Source: Panonychus citri
Lineage: Eukaryota > Arthropoda > Arachnida > Trombidiformes > Tetranychidae
Assembly: GCF_014898815.1 (NCBI RefSeq)
Contig: NW_026515482.1
Span: 1,984,001-2,048,000, forward strand
Length of the DNA: 64,000 nucleotides
Direction: 5' to 3'
In this document: positions 26,767 to 36,800 of the stretch, piece by piece
Layout of the letters: each line of letters opens with the position of its first letter
How positions within the stretch are numbered: position 1 is the first letter of the stretch
The notes under the pieces: generated by a model
What the model saw: the letters and a program-made list of their open reading frames with translations, nothing else
Databases searched by the model: none
What the model was told of the DNA's origin: nothing
Made by a program: the position numbers and the translations under genes

Positions 26767-29234
26767 GTAAAGAGACAACATCATTTAAACAAGATGATCC
26801 CGCCGCCGAGGAAAAGATCAGGCAAATATTAATTGAAGCTCAAGGAGCAATGGTTACACCCTCAATACGAACCTCATCATCCGGTGGATTCATGAGAAAT
26901 CAGATTACAAGTGGATTATCATCTTCATCTAATGGTGAAATTATTGGTCCATTGGGTCTAATTAAATCGGATAAAATGACCACATCAATAATTGGTATTG
27001 GAGGTGGAGGTATGAATAGAGGAGGTGGACTTATGAGAGATAATGATGAATCTGATCAGATTCTGATAGGAGTACACCCGGAGGCGGTGGTGGTGGTGGT
27101 GGTCGATCACCTCCACTCTTGACCTCATCATTGGCTCATCTTCATTCATCTTCCAATAGTAATAACAATAATAATAACAATGCCATCAACCTGGCAACGG
27201 GTTTGAGTGCAATCTCTAATCATTATCATCATCATAATAATTCATCATCATCTCTGGTCAACAACTCAAATTCCCCCTCTGGACTTTTACGATCTTCATC
27301 AGGTAATCATTCAAATTCAAATAACAATTTAAACAATAATCTAAATGCCAATAGTAATTCAAATTCGAGGCAAAATGATTTAGATAATAAACAAGCTTCT
27401 CATGAAACGATTGCTCGAATTTATCAAGAAGAATTGGCCAAATTAATTGGTCAACAGGTTGAAGAGGGTTTTCGACATCCTCATGGAATGAATTTCGATC
27501 GTAATCCTGATCAGATTCGTCAGGCATTTACTATTTATCATCAAGAATTATCTCGTCTCCATCAATTGGTCTCATCTGGTGTTGGTCATCTTAATTCACC
27601 TGCGGCGGCGGCTGCTGCTGCCGCTGCGGCAACTGATCCGGAAGTTTTTGCTCGTCTTGCCGCTGCTTCCCTAGTCAATGGAGCGGGTTACCTTGGATTC
27701 CCACAAATGTTACCTGGTATTAATTTATCTTCATCTAGATCACCAAGTAGAGGTACAAGTATTACCGGTGTTAAGGTTAATTCAACTGAACCAGGTCGTG
27801 AATCAGTATCACCACAAGATTTTCATCATCGTTTGTCTTCTAGCCCATCATCTTCATCACCACCACCGCCAATATCAAGCTCACATTTAGCCAATAGTTT
27901 ATCAACTTCCAATGGTGGTGGTTGTGGTACCAATCTATCAATATCTGCCAATAATCAAGGTCGATCAACACCCGAATCACCTGATATTGATTCACCACCA
28001 CATCGATCATCATCATCACAACAAACTAGTGCCTTCTCCCTTGTCCGATCCAAGCTGGAACCAGGAAGTAAACAACACCATCATCAACAGCAACAACGAT
28101 CCTCTTCACCGGCTTCTGCTGCAGCCGTTGCAGCCGCTGCAGTTGCCGCAGCAGCAGCAGCCGCAGCCGCAGCAGCAGCGGTTGCAGGTTTACCTGTTGG
28201 CCTTGATATGGTTTCAAATGGTTCATCTTCAACCTCTTCAAATACACCAAACAATTTAACAAGTATTCATGGTGTTGAAAATTCAAACAGCGGTGCCAAT
28301 AATAGTAACAATAATAATGGGCTCACCTCCGTGGCCGCTGAGGATTTATCTGCTGCAGCTTCACCTCTACAGCGAATGCAATCAATTACCAATTCATTAT
28401 TATCTCAATCATCAGTTCCGCCAATATCATCGACACCTAATCGACCATCAAAAGCCGTTTTACCACCGATAACCCAGAATCAATTTGATCATTATAATAA
28501 TTTAAATACCGAAGATATTGTTAAGAAAGTTAAAGAACAGCTAAGTCAATATTCAATTAGTCAAAGGCTTTTCGGTGAATCAGTTTTGGGACTTTCTCAA
28601 GGTTCCGTTTCCGATTTACTTGCTCGACCCAAACCTTGGCACATGTTAACCCAAAAAGGCCGTGAACCTTTTATACGAATGCAAATGTTTCTCGAAGATG
28701 ATAATGCTGTACATAAATTAGTCGCTTCCCAATATAAAATTGCCCCTGAAAAATTAATGAGAACCGGTGGTTACTCAGGTAATCCAATTGGATCAACAGG
28801 TTCCAATACGATGGTTTCATCATTGGTTTTAAGTACCAATCCAGGTTCATTGGGCTCGATTAATTTGACCTCCGGTGGATTAAACAATCTAACAAGTTGT
28901 ACACCTTCAACTGGTCCAATTACAACTCTAACAACACCTTCATCAAATCATAATCATCATGGTGGTTCATTGTCACCTAATCATGGTAACACTGCTTCAA
29001 TAATTAACACCAGTGGTTCAATTAAAGATTCACCTTCATCTGTAACATCAATTTCAACGAAACGTGAAATTTTAAATGATTCAATTGTTGTAGGACGAAA
29101 TGATCTCACTAATTCACTTGGATCTCGATCAAGTCCAGTTTACGGTAATGGTTCAGGTCAAATATCATCTGGATCAACACCCGAGCACACACCCAATTCA
29201 ACCCTAATCTCAGCAAATCAATCACCTCCAAGAG
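26767..29234 (+). CDS. cut: Cut-like protein, coding exon 3: CUT domain 2 (with a frameshift)
   Basis: This largest exon (about residues 441-1263) begins after ATTCAG with GKETTSFKQDDPAAEEKIRQ and ends at AGAG before GTAAGT (29235). The frame changes near 27056. Before it the frame reads ...MRDNDESD. After it a different frame reads SDSDRSTPGGGGGGGRSPPL. One missing base would explain this, and the five exons then sum to a multiple of three. Downstream is a conserved-looking block (ETIARIYQEELAKLIG and NPDQIRQAFTIYHQELSRL, 27404-27565), two poly-Ala tracts (27600-27630; 28110-28185), and CUT domain 2 at about 28495-28770 with QRLFGESVLGLSQGSVSD and ARPKPWHMLTQKGREPFIRM. A Ser/Thr/Asn-rich tail follows. 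The frame is otherwise open for over 2 kb, so this looks like a working gene with one indel or sequence error. Confidence 0.9.
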
Positions 29235-29452
29235 GTAAGTTAATCCTAATCAAAGTTGATGATAATATTTACTAAACCCACTACCAGTAACTCTAATCAA
29301 ATTAGGTCATTTAATTAACTTACGAACCCCTCAAACTAATTAACTTTACATTGATTAGTAATTGGAAACTTTTAAAGAAAAAAAAACAAAACTTTTTACT
29401 TTACTAATGAAAGAAACTTTTTCTCTACTTTTGTTTTTCGTTGATCGTTAAG
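29235..29452 (+). other. Cut-like gene intron 3
   Basis: A short intron with donor GTAAGT and acceptor TTAAG. Splicing it restores a glycine codon (G|GC), giving PPRG-SSNYLKRRYDG across the junction. Confidence 0.85.
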
Positions 29453-29694
29453 GCTCATCAAATTATCTAAAACGACGCTACGATGGTACAACGCTATCAA
29501 TAGGTGGTAATAGTAATTCGAGCAGTAATAATGGTAATGGCGGCGGTGGGGATAGATCTTCACTCACCTCTGGAGGTATTTCGTATATGCAACCATCGGT
29601 TTATGAAATGGCCGCAATTACCCAAGACTTTGACACCGCTGCAATTACAACCAAAATAAAGGAAACGCTGATGGCTCACAATATTGGACAAAAG
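29453..29694 (+). CDS. cut: Cut-like protein, coding exon 4: start of CUT domain 3
   Basis: The exon lies between the AG at 29451-29452 and GTAAGT at 29695 (phase 0 at its 3' end). It encodes about residues 1264-1344: SSNYLKRRYDG, a Gly/Asn/Ser linker, then VYEMAAITQDFDTAAITTKI and KETLMAHNIGQK, which is the first half of CUT domain 3. It has no ATG-led frame of useful length and is found only by splice logic and domain continuity. The codon after GQK continues directly as IFGEIVLGLSQGSVSELLSK in exon 5. Confidence 0.9.
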
Positions 29695-29863
29695 GTAAGT
29701 CAGAACTTTTCATTTGATTCATGAAAATGATCATGAATACGAAAAACCAATTGATTTTCATGGTAAACTGAGTTTTCTCATTTGGTTTGTTTTTGTTTTT
29801 GTTTCTATTTCTTATTTTTTGTTTCCTCTTCCTTTATTATTATTATTATTATTTTCAATTTAG
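29695..29863 (+). other. Cut-like gene intron 4
   Basis: A 169-base intron with donor GTAAGT, an ATT repeat, and acceptor TTTCAATTTAG. It splits CUT domain 3 between GQK and IFGE. Confidence 0.9.
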
Positions 29864-30607
29864 ATTTTCGGTGAAATTGTATTGGGATTATCTCAAGGTT
29901 CGGTGAGTGAGTTACTCTCTAAACCTAAACCATGGTCAATGTTAAGCATTAAAGGTCGTGAACCTTTTATAAGGATGAAAATTTGGTTAACCGATACTTG
30001 TAACATTGAACGACTTCAGGCCATTAAAAATGAACGTCGAGAGTTGAACAAGAAACGTCGTATCAATGGAGATGAAGTTTCATCCATATCATCAACAAAA
30101 TCAACCTCATCTTCTGATCCAATTATTCATCATCATAATCAACATAATAACAACAGTAACAATAATCATCATAATAATAATCATAATAATAATCATAATA
30201 ATCACATGACCACAATTTCCTCGTACCAACAAGATGAAATTGGTACATTGGACCTTTCAATGCCATCGAAAGCATCATCGCAACATCAATCACCTCGTCC
30301 AAAGACATCAAATAATCATCATTATTCAATTAGTGGTAAGGTAACTGAAGATTCAGATGATTCTGAAACTGGTTCATTGGAAGATTCATCTTCATCTAGG
30401 CGACATCATCGTCATTTATCATCTCGTCATCATCATGGTAAAAATACAACAACAACGATCACCATGAATCCAATTTCATCATCAACCTCATCAAGTTCAA
30501 GGAGGAAACCAGCAATACCTCAATGGGTGGCTCCTGATATTGAATGTTTTGGTGATGATGAGGAAGATGATGTTGATTCTGATCATCTTTTAGTGTTATC
30601 ATCATAA
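29864..30607 (+). CDS. cut: Cut-like protein, coding exon 5: rest of CUT domain 3 and C terminus, no homeodomain
   Basis: The exon encodes about residues 1345-1591 and stops at TAA (30605-30607). It completes CUT domain 3 (IFGEIVLGLSQGSVSELLSK, KPWSMLSIKGREPFIRM) and the basic tail LQAIKNERRELNKKRR. In Cut, CUX and Onecut proteins a homeodomain follows. Here 66 residues of Ser and His/Asn runs follow instead (30063-30247), then LDLSMP (30248-30265), an acidic region, and SSRRKPAIPQWV (30494-30529). The last two motifs, as I recall them, are C-terminal to the homeodomain in Drosophila Cut, so this is the true C terminus and not a truncated frame. None of the three forward frames in the gap encodes a homeodomain. 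Loss of the domain, or a local assembly deletion, would explain it. Confidence 0.92.
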   Translation: MFGEIVLGLSQGSVSELLSKPKPWSMLSIKGREPFIRMKIWLTDTCNIERLQAIKNERRELNKKRRINGDEVSSISSTKSTSSSDPIIHHHNQHNNNSNNNHHNNNHNNNHNNHMTTISSYQQDEIGTLDLSMPSKASSQHQSPRPKTSNNHHYSISGKVTEDSDDSETGSLEDSSSSRRHHRHLSSRHHHGKNTTTTITMNPISSSTSSSSRRKPAIPQWVAPDIECFGDDEEDDVDSDHLLVLSS

Positions 30608-31092
30608 ATGAATTGATTTCATAATGAATGCTAATGATGATGATGATGATGACAATGGGAAAATCAAAGCCAAATTTAAGTTATTAACTTGTTTTTTTTT
30701 AAGATGAGGGAAAACCTTACAAATAATCATAATCCTAATTTTGTGTGTTTCTTATGATGATGATGAAAAGAAGACAAAAATAATAATGAAGCAAAATGAA
30801 ATGAGAAGCAAAAAACTGATGGATAACAATAGATGATTATTATTATTCAGATGATGATGAGGATGATATCAAAATGATAACCTGGGAGTGTAAATTATCA
30901 TTAGAAAGTTTTAAGAAAACAAGATGAGGATGAGGAAAGAAATGATTAGTGATGATACAAAAGGGATGTGAATGAGATTATTGTTATTACTCAAGTTTTT
31001 TTTGTTACTATTCATTCAGTTTATCATGTTCATCATCATGGAGTAAATCTACTTGTATATTAACAATTATTTTAGAAAAAAAAAAAAAATTA
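30608..31092. other. Region after the Cut-like stop (probable 3'UTR)
   Basis: AT-rich sequence with GAT runs and an A run at 31076-31089. It is probably 3'UTR of the Cut-like gene by position. I did not find a clear AATAAA with a convincing context in this stretch. Confidence 0.4.
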
Positions 31093-32104
31093 TTTTTTCT
31101 TCTCTTTTTTTCTCTTACTCTTCTCATCCTCATCACACTCTCCTTTGATTATTTGAGCTTGAAGGAAAATAATAATTATTATAATAATGATAATGATAAA
31201 TTCCCAGAGTATGATGATATTCATGGGGCTGAATAAGATGAAGGGTGAAAGAGTAAAGAGAGAGAGAGAGAGTAAGGTGAGCATATCGAATCAATTGTTT
31301 AAAGAAATTGAGATGGAAATGAATTCTCTTCTTCTAGATTCTATTATTTTCTATTGGAAACAATAGAGAAGAAGAAGAAAAAAATAATAATCATCTCCAT
31401 CATTTCTCCTTCAACAATCGGCTGATAATTTAACTCACAGAGAGACAATAGATTATCATCTTATTCTTCCCCCTTTTTTAATGTCTTCTCACTTGAATAA
31501 CTGTTTTTTAATAAGAGAGAGAGAGAGAGATGATGAAAAAAAAGAGATGAAGATAATAAGTTTCAATGTGACAAAATCTTTACGATTTTAAGTCAAAACT
31601 TTTTTCTTCTCTTTTTTTCTCTTACTCTTCTCATCCTCATCACACTCTCCTTTGATTATTTGAGCTTGAAGGAAAATAATAATTATTATAATAATGATAA
31701 TGATAAATTCCCAGAGTATGATGATATTCATGGGGCTGAATAAGATGAAGGGTGAAAGAGTAAAGAGAGAGAGAGTAAGGTGAGCATATCGAATCAATTG
31801 TTTAAAGAAATTGAGATGGAAATGAATTCTCTTCTTCTAGATTCTATTATTTTCCATTGGAAACAATAGAGAAGAAGAAGAAAAAAATAATAATCATCTC
31901 CATCATTTCTCCTTCAACAATCGGCTGATAATTTAACTCACAGAGAGACAATAGATTATCATCTTATTCTTCCCCCTTTTTTAATGTCTTCTCACTTGAA
32001 TAACTGTTTTTTAATAAGAGAGAGAGAGAGAGATGATGAAAAAAAAGAGATGAAGATAATAAGTTTCAATGTGACAAAATCTTTACGATTTTAAGTCAAA
32101 ACTT
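31093..32104. repeat. About 507-bp direct tandem duplication
   Basis: Two adjacent direct copies run from about 31093 to 31599 and from about 31600 to 32104. The offset is 507 bases at the 5' end (TTCTCATCCTCATCAC at 31121 and 31628) and 503 at the 3' end (TTTCAATGTGACAAAATC at 31561 and 32064). The difference comes from a GA run shorter by 4 bases in copy 2. One substitution was seen (ATTTTCTATTGG versus ATTTTCCATTGG). This is a recent duplication or a haplotype artefact. The frames in both copies are repeat-derived and not supported as genes. Confidence 0.93.
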
Positions 32105-34830
32105 TTTTTTCTTCCTCTTTCATCATCATCTTTGTGTCTTCTCACTTATATAAACTTAGATCTCTCTCTCTCTCTCCCACCTCCCACTTTTAAACCACAA
32201 ACAAAAAACTCTCTCTCTCTCTCTCTCTTTTAACTCTTTTTACTTTATCATCATCATCATTTTTGTCTTCCTTTCATCATCATCATCTTTTCCTCTTCGC
32301 TTTAATTATCTTAGAGGTGGAAAAGATGAAAAATCCAGCAAACAAACACTAGAAATGAAAAGAATCACCAAGAGATTTCTGAACTTTCTTTCATTTCTTT
32401 TCATCTTCTCTAACCTCTCTCACTCTCTCTCTCTCTCATGCTCATCCCACCTTACACCCTCATCGTTATTATGATTATCATCATCATCTTTTGTTTCACT
32501 TTTACTGTTGACTGATGACAAAAGAAAAACAAAAGAAAGAGAGAAAGAAAAAAAAACTTTCTCTTCATCATCATCATCTTACATTCATAATAATAACAAA
32601 TTTTTGCAATTAAAATACATAACAAGAAATTACTAATAATAAAAATATATATATTAATCATCTTCATCATCTTCCTCCCACTTCTTACCAACTTCACAAA
32701 ACATAATCATCATCATCATCATCATCATAATGATACAAACACTTTAATAACTTTTATCCTCATCCCTCATCTTTATCCTCTCTCTCTCTCACACTCTCTC
32801 CTCATCACTTTTATTTATTACCATTATAATTATTTATCCTCTCCAATGATAATAATAATAATAACAACAACAATAATAATCATCATCATCTGAAACTTGA
32901 GGTTCTGTAAAATATTAATAAAAAAAAAGTTACAATTTTTAATCATCAATGGAAATACTAGTAAAAAGATGCTCGTTCATCTTTCGGTTGGTGTTTTTTT
33001 TTCTTGCTCATACTTTTATATCATCATCTTCATCCTCATCCGTTGAATGGAAATCATCATCATCATCATCCTCTCTTCCAATTTAACCAAGTTAAATTTT
33101 TGTCCCATTATATATTGTGACCCCTTCCTGATGAAGATGATACATTAACATGATCATTGATTCAAAAAACCGCAAAAAAAACACAAATGCTTTCACATTC
33201 ATGTGTAAAAATCAAAACAAAAGATTGAAGATAATTATAATTCATTTAATCTTAATGACATTAACATTCATCTCTCTGTTGTTTTTTTCTTCATCCTCAT
33301 CAGTAGCATCTTCTTCCTCTCATCATCATTGACTCTCTCTTTCTCTCTCTCTCTCTATCATTTTCTTCTTCCGCTTTTCACTCTCTCCCTTGATTTTTGT
33401 AAGCTTCATAATTACATTTACCTCCCATCTCTCTCTCTCTCTCTTTCTCTCTCACTCACTCATCCATCCCACCCACTTACAAACAATAAAGTATATAATG
33501 GTAACTATACCAAAGTGATTACCAAAAAAAAGTGACTCCATTAATAATTGACTTTTAATTCACTTGCTACTCTCGAAGCAATCAACCGACTTGAAGGTCA
33601 TTTTTGGATGATAATGGTGCGTATGATGATGTTGAATGATGGTGAGAAATAGATGATCATTAATATCATTACGGAAGTGATCAGAGAAGCACAAGAAACA
33701 AAAGCGAAGAAGAAACAAAAAAAAATTAGAACAAAATCTGCATCCGAACAAAAGGACAAACTGTAAATTCGAAGAGAAAAAATTTTTTCTCTCTCTTTCA
33801 ACTGATTATTCTGGATTATCATTGATGCTCAGAGTCCATTCAATGATGAAAATGATTATTATCATGATTAATATTCTGGAAAAATAATGAATATGTTTTG
33901 TTGGATGTGAGGTTTTTTTTCACAATCGGTTTAATTGTTGGCCAACGCCCCAACAATCATGTTAGGACATTATTATCATTATTAATTGTATTTGATTCCC
34001 GGTGACAATCAACTGCTGAGAAACTTAGTCAGTAATCAAGATTAACAATCAACACAATGGTAATCAAGCAGAGTAACTGGTTAGTTGGTAATTAAATCCA
34101 ACTAATCAATATGAAAATCCTTTTAATCATCATTATCATGTTATCATTATTATCTTGGTATATATTTGAGTCGTTGTAATTAATTGATTCAAACTGATTA
34201 ACTTTCATCGGTCGCTTGAAGAAAAAAAAAATTTATATTTGTTGTATTTATAATCTTGTATTTACCTTCATCATCATGTAAATATCATCAAGATGATGCT
34301 GATTATGATTGGTTTGGTATCTTATGGTGCCGATGTTGATGATGATGATGATGAAGATGATGATAGTGATGACCACTCGGACCTCCTGATGACTGAAACC
34401 TTTCATCATTTTGCTAAAATCAACGAAAACAATTTGCCAAAAATTCAAAGTAAAAAATCAATCAAATTTTAATATTAATTTTGAATATCAACAAAAAACA
34501 AACAAACAATCAAAGTATCAGTAAGCAAAAGGTCAATATCATTTTTATGATGATCGATTGATAAGCAAACAAGTTATCATCACTATAATCATCATAATCA
34601 TCATCAGCTGATAGGTAATCTTATTGGTATCATGAAAAGACAGACATACCTGTCGTTGATGATGATCATCATCAGTTAATCTTAAGGTGAAATGATTGGT
34701 AATCACTTTCAAGCTTCACATTTAGTTTTAAAAGATGAAGACAAATAATCAATTGATGATGATGACAATCATCATATTCTCGGTCCAATTTACCCTCAGG
34801 GTGAATTTTGTCTGAAATCGATAAAGTCCC

Positions 34831-34831
34831 C

Positions 34832-34891
<60 letters not shown>

Positions 34892-34910
34892 TTTTCTCTC
34901 TCTCTTTTTC
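34831..34910. repeat. Long (CT)n microsatellite, interrupted
   Basis: About 80 bases of CT dinucleotides with a few TTT interruptions, the longest pyrimidine tract in the window. Confidence 0.95.
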
Positions 34911-36759
34911 AATCAATAAGGAAATGTTAAGGTAAGAAGATAAAGATTAAAGATTCTGATGAGTGATTACTTGAAATGATCATTGATTGTGATGATGATG
35001 ATGCTAAGATGCAATTCTAGGTTAATTTTAGTAAATTGGAAATCTAAATGATGACGATGATTAAGATGATTAAGAAAAGGATTATAAAGCGAAAATAAGA
35101 TGAATTTTCATCCTTTACGATTCATTGACACACTTTGATTCTTGATGATGGTCAATATCCAGGTAAATGTTTTCTCAATTTTTTTTTTACTTCACTTGTT
35201 TCAAGTTTCATCTTAATCATTAATTAAAATACTTTTATTAGGTTAATTGATTATCCATCAACATCATCTTCATCTTCATCTTGGAAACAGTTATAACCTT
35301 TCATCAACTTTGTTGTCTCATGATTATCAATAAACAGACAACAAATAAACAGGTAGACATACATATGATATGGTAATTTTATCATGACGATTGTGTTGAT
35401 AGCAAATGTGATCAATTGTTGAAGTGGGAAAAAAATTTTATTCATATAAACATAATTGTTGATTTCTATTAATCATCACCATCAATTTAATCAATCATCA
35501 TCAACTTGATTTGATTGACAAACATGATGATGAAAACCAACAGGATCAATAAATGTCTCTCTCTCTCTCTCTCTCCTAATTTGATTACAATAATAATTTG
35601 TTATTGCTAATTAATCAATCAATCAGTTTTCAAATTTTCAATGGAAACGATTAATTTTATCAAATGAAATTTGCATTTGATTACAAAATCTGGTTACGAT
35701 TGATTAACATTGATGAAAATTAATGAAATTCATTGAGATAAATAAACATATTATTTTATTATTAATCTGAATTTATTATCATGTTGATTGTGATATTAAT
35801 AAATTGCAATATCTTTTCTAGATTGTCAGGATGCTGAATTAATTTAGTAAATATTTATTATCATTATCAGAATTTGATTCAATTTGACAAATTGAAAAGT
35901 GTTAAGTCAAACAAATTGTTTCAACAACAATCAAATTGATGATGAAAAAAACAGTCAATACAATAACATGAATCAAGAACCATTAGAATCCATGTAATCC
36001 AATAGAGAGGAGGAAACGGAAGATGAAAAGTAATCATATTTATAACTGTTTTTTTTTCTGTGGTTTCAACTTAGAGTAAGAGTCAAATTGAACTTGGAAG
36101 ACTGAGAGAGAACAAGTGAGTTATCATCATGATCCTCATCTCACACCACCTAAACAGCCATCGAGCATCATCATCTCCATGACACTGAAGAAAAAGATTC
36201 AATGAAGAAAGAAAAAAACTGAAAGGAGATGCGGAAAACTTTTACACTAGTTATCGATTTTTATAGAAAATTATATTTTCTTTTCTGTTTTTTTATTTCT
36301 CATCTTCTCATGATGATGAAAAGTCATCATCATCATCATCATCTTGAAGACATATCAAGATGATATTATCAAGGATAAACATGATATCTAATATGAATTA
36401 TATAGTGGTAACATTGGAACCCTATTCAAACCAATCTATTATCATTATCATTGGAAATGAAAATGAAATAATAATAAAAACTAGTGAGCAACAAGAAGCA
36501 ACAACAAAAAAATAAATAAACTTATTTATTTTCATCTAATATTATCCCTAATAAATTATATCATTATAATCTGGTATTCAGTTCAGTGTTCAGGGTTTGC
36601 TAAAGGTGAGTTTATATCATTATCATTCCCAGTGAGTGAGTGAATGTCTATGTAATAATAATATTAGTTAATATATGAAATAAGTTGATATATCTAAAGT
36701 AATCGAATGAGATAAATAAATGAACAAAATTGGTAAATAATAAATGACCAAAGGGCAGT

Positions 36760-36763
<4 letters not shown>

Positions 36764-36798
<35 letters not shown>
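36764..36798. repeat. (GA)n microsatellite
   Basis: A pure GA dinucleotide run of about 34 bases in intergenic DNA. Confidence 0.95.

Positions 36799-36800
<2 letters not shown>

Noticed and set aside
27041..27062. Programmed ribosomal frameshifting in the Cut exon
   Set aside because: No slippery heptamer or strong downstream structure was seen. A missing base in a short repetitive coding run is simpler.
31090..31797. Two nearly identical minus-strand frames (64 and 69 codons), at first sight a duplicated gene
   Set aside because: They are the same repeat-rich DNA in the two copies of the 507-bp tandem duplication. Low complexity, no domain, and the duplication boundary does not respect the frame.
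36580..36620. Possible microexon GGTTTGCTAAAG between TTCAG and GTGAGT
   Set aside because: Only 12 bases, no neighbouring exons and no reading-frame support. Such patterns arise by chance in a window this long.
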